Source: Sialis fuliginosa (lineage: Eukaryota > Arthropoda > Insecta > Megaloptera > Sialidae). From it: a stretch of 64,000 nucleotides of DNA. Shown in pieces: positions 26,151 through 41,564 of the stretch. The stretch is taken from NCBI GenBank assembly GCA_961205875.1, contig OY540811.1, positions 34,875,340-34,939,339 of the forward strand. Reading direction: 5' to 3'. The position numbers and the translations under genes were made by a program. Position 1 is the stretch's first letter, and the number at the start of each line of letters is the position of its first letter. The notes beneath the pieces were generated by a model that saw only the letters and a list, made by a program, of their open reading frames with translations, was not told the origin of the DNA and made no database searches.

Positions 26151-28987
26151 CATAAACATAAACATAAATAAAAACATAAACATAAACATAAACATAAACA
26201 TAAACATAAAAATAAACATAAACATAAATATAAACATAAACATAAACATAAACATAAACATAAACATAAACATAAACATAAACATAAACATAAACATAAA
26301 CATAAACATAAACATAAACATAACTATAAACTTAAACATTAATTTAAACATAAATTAAAACATAAACTTAAACATAAACTTAAATATAAACTTAAACATA
26401 AACTTAAACATAAACATAAACATTTAAACATAAATTTAAACATAAATTAAAACATAAACATAAACATAAACATAAACATAAACATAAACATAAACATAAA
26501 CATAAACATAAACATAAACATAGTCATAAATTTAAACATAAATTTAAACATAAATTAAAACATAAACATAAACATAAACATACACATAAACATAAACATA
26601 AACATAAACATAAACATAAACATAAACATAACCATAAACATAAACATAAACATAAACAAAAACATAAATATAAACATAAACATAAACATAAACATGAACA
26701 TAAACCTAAACCTAAACTTAAACCTAAACCTAAACCTAACCATAAATATAAACATAAACATAAACATAAACATAAACATAAACATAAACATAAACATAAA
26801 CATAAACATAAACATAAACATAAACATATACATAAACATAAACATAAACATAAACATAAACATAAACATAAACATAAATTCAAACATAAATTTAAACATA
26901 AACATAAAAATAAAAATGAACATAAACATAAACATAAACATAAACATAAACATAAACATAAATTAAAACATAAATTTAAACATAAACATAAACATAAACA
27001 TAAACATAAACATAAACATAAACATAAACCTAAACCTAAACCTAAACATAAACCTAAACCTAACCATAAATATAAACATAAACATAAACATAAACATAAA
27101 CATAAAAATAAACATAAACATAAACATAAACATAAACATAAACATAAACATAAACATAAACATAAACATAAACATAAACATAAACATAAACATAAACATA
27201 AACATAAACATAAACCTAAACATAAACATAAATTAAAACATAAACTTAAACATAAACATAAACATAAACATAAACATAAACATAAACATAAACATAAACA
27301 TAAACATAAACATAAACATAAACATAAACATAAACATAAACATAAACATAAACATAAACATAAACATAAACATAAACTTAAACATAAATTTAAACATAAA
27401 TTAAAACATAAACTTAAACATAAACATAAACATAAACATAAACATAAACATAAACATAAACATAAACATAAACATAAACATAAACATAAACATAAACATA
27501 AACATAAACATAAACATAAACATAAACATAAACATAAACATAAACATAAACATAAACATAAACATAAACATAAACATAAACATAAACATAAACATAAACA
27601 TAAACATAAACATAAACATAAACATAAACATAAACATAAACATAAACAAAAACATAAACATAAACATAAACATAAACATAAACATAAACATTTACATAAA
27701 CATAAACATAAACATAAACATAAACATAAACATAAACATAAACATAAACATAAACATAAACATAAACATAAACATAAACATAAACATAAACATAAACACA
27801 AACATAAACATAAACATAAACATAAATTAAAACATAAATTTAAACATAAACATAAACATAAACATAAACATAAACATAAACATAAATATAAACATAAACA
27901 TAAACATAAACATAAACATAAACATAAACATAAACATAAACATAAACATAAACATAAACATAAACATAAACATAAACATAAACATAAACATAAACATAAA
28001 CATAAACATAAACATAAATTAAAACATAAATTTAAACATAAACATAAACATAAACATAAACATAAACATAAACATAAATTAAAACATAAATTTAAACATA
28101 AACATAAACATAAACATAAACATAAACATAAACATAAACATAAACATAAACATAAACATAAATATAAACATAAACATAAACATAAACATAAACATTAACC
28201 TAAACCTAAACTTAAACCTAAACCTAAACCTAACCATAAATATAAACATAAACATAAACATAAACATAAACATAAACATAAACATAAACATATACATAAA
28301 CATAAACATAAACATAAACATAAACATAAACATAAACATAAATTAAAACATAAATTTAAACATAAACATAAACATAAACATAAACATAAACATAAACATA
28401 AACATAAACATAAACATAAACATAAACATAAACATAAACATAAACATAAACATAAACATAAACATAAACATAAACATAAACATAAATTAAAACATAAATT
28501 TAAACATAAACATAAACATAAACATAAACATAAACATAAACATAAACATAAACATAAACATAAACATAAACATAAACATAAACATAAACATAAACATAAA
28601 CCTAAACCTAAACCTAAACCTAAACCTAAACCTAACCATAAATATAAACATAAACATAAACATAAACATAAACATAAACATAAACATAAACATAAACATA
28701 AACATAAACATAAACATAAACATAAACATAAACCTAAACCTAAACCTAACCATAAATATAAACATAAACATAAACATAAACATAAACATAAACATAAACA
28801 TAAACACAAACATAAACATAAACATAAACATAAACATAAACATAAACATAAACATAAACATAAACATAAACATAAACATAAACATAAACATAAACATAAA
28901 CATAAACATAAACATAAACATAAACATAAACATAAACATAAACATAAACATAAACATAAACATAAACATAAACATAACCATAAACAT
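26151..28987 (-). repeat. A/C sector 6 (AAACAT array, mosaic of two sources)
   Basis: The left half (to about 27240) matches sector 10, including the odd AAAAATAAAAATGAACAT patch near 26905 and an AAACCT block interrupted by AAACAT at 27028. The right half (from about 28079) matches 6930-7760 of sector 2, including ATTAACCTAAACC at 28194 and a three-unit block near 28732. AAACCT blocks start near 26705, 27028, 28198, 28600 and 28732. Between about 27240 and 28080 lie long nearly pure AAACAT runs with few marks (AAACAAAAACAT near 27650, AAACATTTACAT near 27690). The mosaic suggests unequal exchange. Confidence 0.88.
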
Positions 28988-29264
28988 AAGCAAAAGATTA
29001 AACATAAGCTAAATCATACAAGTAAATAAACATACATCTGCAAATCGACTCGATTTGTATTAAAACGGTGTATTTTGATAATAAACGTCTCGATTCTTAC
29101 CAATAACAATCGGATCAAATTATTTTAAATCATATCCATCAGTTTGGATACTTATCGAATATTTAGTGTCTAAATGACTAGATTTGACATTATTTGATGT
29201 AATTTGAATGAAATGATGATTTTCGACCCAATTCGTTTTTACAATTAAAAATAATGTTTGTTTA
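28988..29264 (+). repeat. Island I6
   Basis: 277-bp subtype like I1 and I2, lacking the three bases (TAA) of its neighbours I5 and I7. This agrees with its left flank having come from the sector 2 type. Palindrome intact at 29041-29057. Confidence 0.93.
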
Positions 29265-29745
29265 AGTTTATGTTTAGTTTATGTTTTAATTTATGTTTAA
29301 GTTTATGTTTAAGTTTATGTTTTATTTTATGTTTTAGTTTATGTTTCAGTTTATGTTTAAGTTTATGTTTATGGTTATGTTTATGTTTATGTTTATGTTT
29401 ATGTTTATGTTTATGTTTAAGTTTATGTTTAAGTTTATGTTTTAATTTATGTTTAAATTTATGTTTAAGTTTATGTTTAAGTTTATGTTTTATTTTATGT
29501 TTTAGTTTATGTTTCAGTTTATTTTTAAGTTTATGTTTATGGTTATGTTTATGTTTATGTTTATGTTTATGTTTATGTTTATGTTTATGTTTATGTTTAT
29601 GTTTATGTTTATGTTTATGTTTATGTTTATGTTTATGTTTATGTTTATGTTTATGTTTATGTTTATGTTTATGTTTATGTTTATGTTTATATTTATGTTT
29701 AAGTTTATGTTTAAGTATATGTTTAAATTTATGTTTAAATTTATG
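29265..29745 (+). repeat. T/G sector 6 (short ATGTTT array, no D cassette)
   Basis: Only 481 bp. The frozen island flank (with TTTTATTTTATG, TTTCAG and TTATGGTTATG) occurs twice, near 29300-29380 and 29470-29545, the second without an island. The pure run is about 29550-29690. An internal deletion appears to have removed D and joined a repeated flank to the pre-switch border (AAGTATATG near 29714 is private). Confidence 0.9.
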
Positions 29746-29922
29746 TTCAAATTTAGGTTTAATTTAAAAATAAATTTAAATATAAACAAACATAAAATTA
29801 AACATAAACTTAAACATAAATTAAAACATAAACTTAAACATAAATTTACACATAAATTTAAACATAAACGTAAACATAAATTTACACATAAATTTAAACA
29901 TAAACGTAAACATAAACTTGAA
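29746..29922 (+). repeat. Switch element S7
   Basis: 177-bp copy with two 36-bp units. It opens the right copy of the large segmental duplication. Confidence 0.92.
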
Positions 29923-32900
29923 CATAAACATAAACATAAATAAAAACATAAACATAAACATAAACATAAACATAAAAATAAACATAAACATAAATATAAA
30001 CATAAACATAAACATAAACATAAACATAAACATAAACATAAACATAAACATAAACATAAACATAAACATAAACATAACTATAAACTTAAACATTAATTTA
30101 AACATAAATTAAAACATAAACTTAAACATAAACTTAAATATAAACTTAAACATAAACTTAAACATAAACATAAACATTTAAACATAAATTTAAACATAAA
30201 TTAAAACATAAACATAAACATAAACATAAACATAAACATAAACATAAACATAAACATAAACATAAACATAAACATAAACATAAACATAAACATAAACATA
30301 AACATAAACATAAATTAAAACATAAACTTAAACATAAACTTAAACATAAACATAAACATAAACATAAACATAAACATAAACATAAACATAAATATAAACA
30401 TAAACATAAACATAAACATAAAGTTAAACATAAATTTAAACATAAATTAAAACATAAACTTAAACATAAACTTAAACATAAACATAAACATAAACATAAC
30501 CATAAACATAAACATAAACATAAACATAAACATAAACATAAACATAAACATAAACATAAACATAAACATAAACATAAACATAATCATAAACTTAAACATA
30601 AATTTAAACATAAATTAAAACATAAACTTAAACATAAACTTAAACATAAACATAAACATAAACATAAACATAAACATAAACATAAACATAAACATAAACA
30701 TAAACATAAACATAAACATAAACATAAACATAAACATAAACTTAAACATAAATTTAAACATAAATTAAAACATAAACTTAAACATAAACTTAAACATAAA
30801 CATAAACATAAACATAAACGTAAACATAAACATAAACATAAACATAAACATAAACATAAACATAAACATAAACATAAACATAAACATAAACATAAACATA
30901 AACATAAACATAAACATAAACATAAACATAAACATAAACATAAACATAAACATAAACATAAACATAGTCATAAATTTAAACATAAATTTAAACATAAATT
31001 AAAACATAAACATAAACATAAACATACACATAAACATAAACATAAACATAAACATAAACATAAACATAAACATAAACATAAACATAAACATAAACATAAA
31101 CATAAACATAAACATAAACATAAACATAAACATAAACATAAACATAAATATAAACATAAACATAAACATAAACATAAACATAAACCTAAACCTAAACTTA
31201 AACCTAAACCTAAACCTAACCATAAATATAAACATAAACATAAACATAAACATAAACATAAACATAAACATAAACATAAACATAAATTAAAACATAAATT
31301 TAAACATAAACATAAACATATACATAAACATAAACTTAAACATAAACATAAACATAAACATAAACATAAACATAAACATAAACATATACATAAACATAAA
31401 CAAAAACATAAACATAAACATAAACATAAACATAAATTAAAACATAAATTTAAACATAAACATAAACATATACATAAACATAAACTTAAACATAAACATA
31501 AACATAAACATAAACATAAACATAAACATAAATTAAAACATAAATTTAAACATAAACATAAACATAAACATAAACATAAACATAAACATAAACCTAAACC
31601 TAAACCTAAACCTAAACCTAAACCTAACCATAAATATAAACATAAACATAAACATAAACATAAACATAAACATAAACATAAACATAAACATAAACATAAA
31701 CATAAACATAAACATAAACATAAACATAAACATAAACATAAACATAAACATAAACATAAACATAAACATAAACATAAACATAAACATAAACATAAACATA
31801 AACATAAACATAAACATAAACATAACCATAAACATAAACATAAACATAAATTAAAACATAAATTTAAACATAAACATAAACATAAACATAAACATAAACA
31901 TAAACATAAACATAAACATAAACATAAATATAAACATAAACATAAACATAAACATAAACATAAACCTAAACCTAAACTTAAACCTAAACCTAAACCTAAC
32001 CATAAATATAAACATAAACATAAACATAAACATAAACATAAACATAAACATAAACATAAACATAAACATAAACATAAACATAAACATAAACATAAACATA
32101 AACATAAACATAAACATAAACATAAACATAAACATAAACATAAACATAAACATAAACATAAACATAGTCATAAATTTAAACATAAATTAAAACATAAACA
32201 TAAACATAAACATACACATAAACATAAACATAAACATAAACATAAACATAAACATAAACATAAACATAAATTAAAACATAAATTTAAACATAAACATAAA
32301 CATAAACATAAACATAAACATAAACATAAACATAAACATAAACATAAACATAAACATAAATATAAACATAAACATAAACATAAACATAAACCTAAACCTA
32401 AACTTAAACCTAAACCTAAACCTAACCATAAATATAAACATAAACATAAACATAAACATAAACATAAACATAAACATAAACATAAACATAAACATATACA
32501 TAAACATAAACATAAACATAAACATAAACATAAACATAAACATAAATTAAAACATAAATTTAAACATAAACATAAACATAAACATAAACATAAACATAAA
32601 CATAAACATAAACATAAACATAAACATAAACATAAACATAAACATAAACATAAATTAAAACATAAATTTAAACATAAACATAAACATAAACATAAACATA
32701 AACATAAACCTAAACCTAAACCTAAACCTAAACCTAAACCTAACCATAAATATAAACATAAACATAAACATAAACATAAACATAAACATAAACATAAACA
32801 TAAACATAAACATAAACATAAACATAAACATAAACATAAACATAAACATAAACATAAACATAAACATAAACATAAACATAAACATAAACATAAACATAAA

Positions 32901-33057
32901 CATAAACATAAACATAAACATAAACATAAACATAAACATAAACATAAACATAAACATAAACATAAACATAAACATAAACATAAACATAAACATAAACATA
33001 AACATAAACATAAACATAAACATAAACATAAACATAAACATAACCATAAACAAACAT
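29923..33057 (-). repeat. A/C sector 7 (AAACAT array with five AAACCT blocks)
   Basis: Parallel to sector 3 but with two fewer AAACCT modules. AAACTT modules extend to about 30990, with a private AAAGTT near 30421. Blocks start near 31184, 31590, 31964, 32390 and 32707. A pure AAACAT run (about 32755-33040) borders I7. Confidence 0.93.
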
Positions 33058-33337
33058 AAGCAAAAGATTAAACATAAGCTAAATCATACAAGTAAATAAA
33101 CATATAACATCCGCAAATCGACTCGATTTGTATTAAAACGGTGTATTTTGATAATAAACGTCTCGATTCTTACCAATAACAATCGGATCAAATTATTTTA
33201 AATCATATCCATCAGTTTGGATACTTATCGAATATTTAGTGTCTAAATGACTAGATTTGACATTATTTGATGTAATTTGAATGAAATGATGATTTTCGAC
33301 CCAATTCGTTTTTACAATTAAAAATAATGTTTGTTTA
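33058..33337 (+). repeat. Island I7
   Basis: 280-bp subtype with the same CC variant (33112) as I3 at the exactly equivalent position, 18552 bp downstream. Palindrome intact at 33114-33130. Confidence 0.93.
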
Positions 33338-34215
33338 AGTTTATGTTTTAATTTATGTTTAAGTTTATGTTTAAGTTTATGTTTTATTTTATGTTTTAGT
33401 TTATGTTTCAGTTTATGTTTAAGTTTATGTTTATGGTTATGTTTATGTTTATGTTTATGTTTATGTTTATGTTTATGTTTATGTTTATGTTTATGTTTAT
33501 GTTTATGTTTATGTTTATGTTTATGTTTATGTTTATGTTTAAGTTTATGTTTAAGTTTATGTTTTAATTTATGTTTAAATTTATGTTTAAGTTTATGTTT
33601 ATGTTTATGTTTATGTTTATGTTTATGTTTATGTTTATGTTTATGTTTATGTTTATGTTTATGTTTATGTTTATGTTTATGTTTATGTTTATGTTTATGT
33701 TTATGTTTATGTTTATGTTTATGTTTATGTTTATGTTTATGTTTATGTTTATGTTTATGTTTATGTTTATGTTTATGTTTATGTTTATGTTTATGTTTAT
33801 GTTTATGTTTAAGTTTATGTTTAAGTTTATGTTTAAATTTATGTTTAAGTTTATGATTATGTTTATGTTTATGTTTATGTTTATGTTTATGTTAATGTTT
33901 ATATTTATTTTTATGTTAATAATTATGTTTATGTTTACGTTTTAATTTATGTTTAAATTTATGTTTGAATTTATGTTTAAGTTTATGTTTAAATTTATGT
34001 TTGAAATTATGTTTAAGGATATTTTTAAGTTTATGTTTTGATTTATGTTTATGTTTATGTTTAATTTTATGTTTATGTTTATGTTTATGTTTATGTTTAC
34101 GTTTATGTTTATGTTTATGTTTATGTTTATGTTTATGTTTATGTTTATGTTTATGTTTATGTTTATGTTTAAGTTTATGTTTTAATTTATGTTTAAATTT
34201 ATGTTTAAATTTATG
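33338..34215 (+). repeat. T/G sector 7 (ATGTTT array, one D cassette)
   Basis: Near-copy of sector 3, including the loss of 11 bp next to the island. Pure run about 33600-33805. A private TTTAATTTTATG lies near 34061, after D11. Confidence 0.92.
33901..34047 (+). repeat. Marker cassette D11
   Basis: Full 147-bp copy, paralogue of D8. Confidence 0.9.
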
Positions 34216-34392
34216 TTCAAATTTAGGTTTAATTTAAAAATAAATTTAAATATAAACAAACATAAAATTAAACATAAACTTAAACATAAATTAAAACATA
34301 AACTTAAACATAAATTTACACATAAATTTAAACATAAACGTAAACATAAATTTACACATAAATTTAAACATAAACGTAAACATAAACTTGAA
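34216..34392 (+). repeat. Switch element S8
   Basis: 177-bp copy with two 36-bp units, paralogue of S4. Again no TAAAAACAT step follows. Confidence 0.92.
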
Positions 34393-36397
34393 CATAAACA
34401 TAAACATAAACATAAACATAAACATAAACATAAACATAAACATAAACATAAACATAAACATAAACATAAACATAAATTAAAACATAAACTTAAACATAAA
34501 CTTAAACATAAACATAAACATAAACATAAACATAAACATAAACATAAACATAAACATAAACATAAATATAAACATAAACATAAACATAAACTTAAACATA
34601 AATTTAAACATAAATTAAAACATAAACTTAAACATAAACTTAAACATAAACATAAACATAAACATAACCATAAACATAAACATAAACATAAACATAAACA
34701 TAAACATAAACATAAACATAAACATAAACATAAACATAAACATAATCATAAACTTAAACATAAATTTAAACATAAATTAAAACATAAACTTAAACATAAA
34801 CTTAAACATAAACATAAACATAAACATAAACATAAACATAAACATAAACATAAACATAAACATAAACATAAACATAAACATAAACATAAACATAAACTTA
34901 AACATAAATTTAAACATAAATTAAAACATAAACTTAAACATAAACTTAAACATAAACATAAACATAAACATAAACATAAACGTAAACATAAACATAAACA
35001 TAAACATAAACATAAACATAAACATAAACATAAACATAAACATAAACATAAACATAAACATAAACATAAACATAAACATAAACATAAACATAAACATAAA
35101 CATAAACATAAACATAAACATAAACATAGTCATAAATTTAAACATAAATTTAAACATAAATTAAAACATAAACATAAACATAAACATACACATAAACATA
35201 AACATAAACATAAACATAAACATAAACATAAACATAAACATAAACATAAACATAAACATAAACATAAACATAAACATAAACATAAACATAAACATAAACA
35301 TAAACATAAACATAAATATAAACATAAACATAAACATAAACATAAACATAAACCTAAACCTAAACTTAAACCTAAACCTAAACCTAACCATAAATATAAA
35401 CATAAACATAAACATAAACATAAACATAAACATAAACAAAAACATAAATTAAAACATAAATTTAAACATAAACATAAACATATACATAAACATAAACTTA
35501 AACATAAACATAAACATAAACATAAACATAAACATAAACATAAACATATACATAAACATAAACATAAACATAAACATAAACATAAACATAAATTAAAACA
35601 TAAATTTAAACATAAACATAAACATATACATAAACATAAACTTAAACATAAACATAAACATAAACATAAACATAAACATAAACATAAACATAAATTAAAA
35701 CATAAATTTAAACATAAACATAAACATAAACATAAACATAAACATAAACCTAAACCTAAACCTAAACCTAAACCTAAACCTAACCATAAATATAAACATA
35801 AACATAAACATAAACATTAACATAAACATAAACATAAACATAAACATAAACATAAACATAAACATAAACATAAACATAAACATAGTCATAAATTTAAACA
35901 TAAATTAAAACATAAACATAAACATAAACATACACATAAACATAAACATAAACATAAACATAAACATAAACATAAACATAAACATAAACATAAATTAAAA
36001 CATAAATTTAAACATAAACATAAACATAAACATAAACATAAACATAAACATAAACATAAACATAAACATAAACATAAATATAAACATAAACATAAACATA
36101 AACATAAACATAAACCTAAACCTAAACTTAAACCTAAACCTAAACCTAAACCTAACCATAAATATAAACATAAACATAAACATAAACATAAACATAAACA
36201 TAAACATAAACATAAACATAAACATAAACATAAACATAAACATAAACATAAACATAAACATAAACATAAACATAAACATAAACATAAACATAAACATAAA
36301 CATAAACATAAACATAAACATAAACATAAACATAAACATAAACATAAACATAAACATAAACATAAACATAAACATAAACATAACCATAAACAAACAT
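34393..36397 (-). repeat. A/C sector 8 (AAACAT array with three AAACCT blocks)
   Basis: Single-unit version of sector 4. AAACTT modules run to about 35160, then blocks start near 35350, 35747 and 36115, the last with an extra AAACCT unit as at 17590 and 19522. AAACATTAACAT near 35814 is shared with sector 4. A pure run (about 36170-36385) borders I8. Confidence 0.92.
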
Positions 36398-36677
36398 AAG
36401 CAAAAGATTAAACATAAGCTAAATCATACAAGTAAATAAACATATAACATCTGCAAATCGACTCGATTTGTATTAAAACGGTGTATTTTGATAATAAACG
36501 TCTCGATTCTTACCAATAACAATCGGATCAAATTATTTTAAATCATATCCATCAGTTTGGATACTTATCGAATATTTAGTGTCTAAATGACTAGATTTGA
36601 CATTATTTGATGTAATTTGAATGAAATGATGATTTTCGACCCAATTCGTTTTTACAATTAAAAATAATGTTTGTTTA
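36398..36677 (+). repeat. Island I8
   Basis: 280-bp subtype, paralogue of I4, with no private change that I could see. Palindrome intact at 36454-36470. Confidence 0.93.
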
Positions 36678-37602
36678 AGTTTATGTTTAGTTTATGTTTT
36701 AATTTATGTTTAAGTTTATGTTTAAGTTTATGTTTTATTTTATGTTTTAGTTTATGTTTCAGTTTATGTTTAAGTTTATGTTTATGGTTATGTTTATGTT
36801 TATGTTTATGTTTATGTTTATGTTTATGTTTATGTTTATGTTTATGTTTATGTTTATGTTTATGTTTATGTTTATGTTTAAGTTTATGTTTAAGTTTATG
36901 TTTTAATTTATGTTTAAATTTATGTTTAAGTTTATGTTTATGTTTATGTTTATGTTTATGTTTATGTTTATGTTTATGTTTATGTTTATGTTTATGTTTA
37001 TGTTTATGTTTATGTTTATGTTTATGTTTATGTTTATGTTTATGTTTATGTTTATGTTTATGTTTATGTTTATGTTTATGTTTATGTTTATGTTTATGTT
37101 TATGTTTATGTTTATGTTTATGTTTATGTTTATGTTTATGTTTATGTTTATGTTTATGTTTATGTTTATGTTTATGTTTATGTTTATGTTTAAGTTTATG
37201 TTTAAGTTTATGTTTTAATTTATGTTTAAATTTATGTTTAAGTTTATGATTATGTTTATGTTTATGTTTATGTTTATGTTTATGTTAATGTTTATATTTA
37301 TTTTTATGTTAATAATTATGTTTATGTTTACGTTTTAATTTATGTTTAAATTTATGTTTGAATTTATGTTTAAGTTTATGTTTAAATTTATGTTTGAAAT
37401 TATGTTTAAGGATATTTTTAAGTTTATGTTTTGATTTATGTTTATGTTTATGTTTAAATTTATGTTTATGTTTATGTTTATGTTTATGTTTACGTTTATG
37501 TTTATGTTTATGTTTATGTTTATGTTTATGTTTATGTTTATGTTTATGTTTATGTTTAAGTTTATGTTTTAATTTATGTTTAAATTTATGTTTAAATTTA
37601 TG
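36678..37602 (+). repeat. T/G sector 8 (ATGTTT array, one D cassette)
   Basis: Frozen flank, then a pure run about 36935-37190, longer than in sector 4, then D12. Confidence 0.92.
37294..37440 (+). repeat. Marker cassette D12
   Basis: Full 147-bp copy, paralogue of the shortened D9. Confidence 0.9.
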
Positions 37603-37743
37603 TTCAAATTTAGGTTTAATTTAAAAATAAATTTAAATATAAACAAACATAAAATTAAACATAAACTTAAACATAAATTAAAACATAAACTTAAACATAA
37701 ATTTACACATAAATTTAAACATAAACGTAAACATAAACTTGAA
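37603..37743 (+). repeat. Switch element S9 (single 36-bp unit)
   Basis: 141 bp with one 36-bp unit, as in S5. Confidence 0.92.
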
Positions 37744-40086
37744 CATAAACATAAACATAAATAAAAACATAAACATAAACATAAACATAAACATAAAAAT
37801 AAACATAAACATAAATATAAACATAAACATAAACATAAACATAAACATAAACATAAACATAAACATAAACATAAACATAAACATAAACATAAACATAACT
37901 ATAAACTTAAACATTAATTTAAACATAAATTAAAACATAAAATTAAACATAAACTTAAATATAAACTTAAACATAAACTTAAACATAAACATAAACATAT
38001 AAACATAAATTTAAACATAAATTAAAACATAAACATAAACATAAACATAAACATAAACATAAACATAAACATAAACATAAACATAAACATAAACATAAAC
38101 ATAAATTAAAACATAAACTTAAACATAAACTTAAACATAAACATAAACATAAACATAAACATAAACATAAACATAAACATAAACATAAATATAAACATAA
38201 ACATAAACATAAACTTAAACATAAATTTAAACATAAATTAAAACATAAACTTAAACATAAACTTAAACATAAACATAAACATAAACATAACCATAAACAT
38301 AAACATAAACATAAACATAAACATAAACATAAACATAAACATAAACATAAACATAAACATAAACATAAACATAAACATAATCATAAACTTAAACATAAAT
38401 TAAAACATAAATTAAAACATAAACTTAAACATAAACTTAAACATAAACATAAACATAAACATAAACATAAACATAAACATAAACATAAACATAAACATAA
38501 ACATAAACATAAACATAAACATAAACTTAAACATAAATTTAAACATAAATTAAAACATAAACTTAAACATAAACTTAAACATAAACATAAACGTAAACAT
38601 AAACGTAAACATAAACATAAACATAAACATAAACATAAACATAAACATAAACATAAACATAAACATAAACATAAACATAAACATAAACATAAACATAAAC
38701 ATAAACATAAACATAAACATAAACATAAACATAAACATAAACATAAACATAAACATAAACATAAATATAAACATAAACATAAACATAAACATAAACATAA
38801 ACATAGTCATAAATTTAAACATAAATTTAAACATAAATTAAAACATAAACATAAACATAAACATAAACATACACATAAACATAAACATAAACATAAACAT
38901 AAACATAAACATAAACATAAACATAAACATAAACATAAACATAAACATAAACATAAACATAAACATAAACATAAACATAAACATAAATATAAACATAAAC
39001 ATAAACATAAACATAAACATAAACCTAAACCTAAACTTAAACCTAAACCTAAACCTAACCATAAATATAAACATAAACATAAACATAAACATAAACATAA
39101 ACATAAACATAAACATAAACATAAACATAAACATAAACATATACATAAACATAAACATAAACATAAACATAAACATAAACATAAATTAAAACATAAATTT
39201 AAACATAAACATAAACATATACATAAACATAAACTTAAACAAAAACATAAACATAAACATAAACATAAACATAAACATAAACATAAATTAAAACATAAAT
39301 TTAAACATAAACATAAACATAAACATAAACATAAACATAAACATAAACATAAACCTAAACCTAAACCTAAACCTAAACCTAAACCTAACCATAAATATAA
39401 ACATAAACATAAACATAAACATAAACATAAACATAAACATAAACATAAACATAAACATAAACATAAACATAAACATAAACATAAACATAAACATAAACAT
39501 AAACATAAACATAAACATAAACATAAACATAAACATAAACATAAACATAAACATAAACATAAACATAAACATAAACATAAACATAAACATAAACATAAAC
39601 ATAAACATAAACATAAACATAAACATAAACATAAACATAAACATAAACCTAAACATAAACATAAATTAAAACATAAATTTAAACATAAACATAAACATAA
39701 ACATAAACATAAACATAAACATAAATATAAACATAAACATAAACATAAACATAAACATAAACCTAAACCTAAACTTAAACCTAAACCTAAACCTAACCAT
39801 AAATATAAACATAAACATAAACATAAACATAAACATAAACATAAACATAAACATAAACATAAACATAAACATAAACATTAACATAAACATAAACATAAAC
39901 ATAAACATAAACATAAACATAAACATAAACATAAACATAAACATAAACATAAACATAAACATAAACATAAACATAAACATAAACATAAACATAAACATAA
40001 ACATAAACATAAACATAAACATAAACATAAACATAAACATAAACATAAACATAAACATAAACATAAACATAACCATAAACAAACAT
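37744..40086 (-). repeat. A/C sector 9 (AAACAT array with three AAACCT blocks)
   Basis: Paralogue of sector 5 with fewer modules. Shared marks are AAAATTAAACAT near 37940, the ATAAACATATAAACAT slip near 37997 and paired AAACGT near 38591 and 38603. Blocks start near 39022, 39351 and 39761. The final run before I9 (about 39885-40075) carries one AAACATTAACAT. Confidence 0.92.
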
Positions 40087-40366
40087 AAGCAAAAGATTAA
40101 ACATAAGCTAAATCATACAAGTAAATAAACATATAACATCTGCAAATCGACTCGATTTGTATTAAAACGGTGTATTTTGATAATAAACGTCTCGATTCTT
40201 ACCAATAACAATCGGATCAAATTATTTTAAATCATATCCATCAGTTTGGATACTTATCGAATATTTAGTGTCTAAATGACTAGATTTGACATTATTTGAT
40301 GTAATTTGAATGAAATGATGATTTTCGACCCAATTCGTTTTTACAATTAAAAATAATGTTTGTTTA
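40087..40366 (+). repeat. Island I9
   Basis: 280-bp subtype, paralogue of I5 without its private A. Palindrome intact at 40143-40159. Confidence 0.93.
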
Positions 40367-41387
40367 AGTTTATGTTTAGTTTATGTTTTAATTTATGTTT
40401 AAGTTTATGTTTAAGTTTATGTTTTATTTTATGTTTTAGTTTATGTTTCAGTTTATGTTTAAGTTTATGTTTATGGTTATGTTTATGTTTATGTTTATGT
40501 TTATGTTTATGTTTATGTTTATGTTTATGTTTATGTTTATGTTTAAGTTTATGTTTAAGTTTATGTTTTAATTTATGTTTAAATTTATGTTTAAGTTTAT
40601 GTTTATGTTTATGTTTATGTTTATGTTTATGTTTATGTTTATGTTTATGTTTATGTTTATGTTTATGTTTATGTTTATGTTTATGTTTATGTTTATGTTT
40701 ATGTTTATGTTTATGTTTATGTTTATGTTTATGTTTATGTTTATGTTTATGTTTATGTTTATGTTTATGTTTATGTTTATGTTTATGTTTATGTTTATGT
40801 TTATGTTTATGTTTATGTTTATGTTTAAGTTTATGTTTAAGTTTATGTTTTAATTTATGTTTAAATTTATGTTTAAGTTTATGATTATGTTTATGTTTAT
40901 GTTTATGTTTATGTTTATGTTTATGTTTATGTTTATGTTTATGTTTATGGTTATGTTTATGGTTATGTTTATGTTTATGTTTATGTTTATGTTTATGTTT
41001 ATATTTATTTTTATGTTAATGTTTATGTTTATGTTTATGTTTATGTTTATGTTTATGTTTATGTTAATGTTTATATTTATTTTAATGTTAATAATTATGT
41101 TTATGTTTACGTTTTAATTTATGTTTAAATTTATGTTTGAATTTATGTTTAAGTTTATGTTTAAATTTATGTTTGAAATTATGTTTAAGGATATTTTTAA
41201 GTTTATGTTTTGATTTATGTTTATGTTTATGTTTAAATTTATGTTTATGTTTATGTTTATGTTTATGTTTACGTTTATGTTTATGTTTATTTTTATGTTT
41301 ATGTTTATGTTTATGTTTATGTTTATGTTTATGTTTATGTTTAAGTTTATGTTTTAATTTATGTTTAAATTTATGTTTAAATTTATG
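40367..41387 (+). repeat. T/G sector 9 (ATGTTT array, one D cassette)
   Basis: Near-copy of sector 5, including the two ATGGTT marks (near 40947 and 40959). Pure run about 40600-40825, then D13. Confidence 0.92.
41073..41219 (+). repeat. Marker cassette D13
   Basis: 147-bp copy with ATATTTATTTTAATG, shared only with D10. Confidence 0.9.
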
Positions 41388-41564
41388 TTCAAATTTAGGT
41401 TTAATTTAAAAATAAATTTAAATATAAACAAACATAAAATTAAACATAAACTTAAACATAAATTAAAACATAAACTTAAACATAAATTTACACATAAATT
41501 TAAACATAAACGTAAACATAAATTTACACATAAATTTAAACATAAACGTAAACATAAACTTGAA
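41388..41564 (+). repeat. Switch element S10
   Basis: 177-bp copy with two 36-bp units. It is the last + strand switch before the inverted part of the window. Confidence 0.92.

Larger units (their letters stand above)
10541..27240 (+). repeat. Segmental duplication, left copy (about 16.7 kb)
   Basis: Runs S3-I3-S4-I4-S5-I5-S6 plus part of the following A/C sector, and matches 29746-42660 in the same order and orientation. The offset steps down along its length (island offsets 18552, 16602, 15396), so this copy holds extra internal modules: about 0.65 kb before I3, 1.95 kb between S4 and I4, and 1.2 kb between S5 and I5. Shared rare variants support common descent: CC at 14560/33112, a missing 11 bp after I3/I7, and a single 36-bp unit in S5/S9. 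The right boundary is approximate. Confidence 0.85.
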
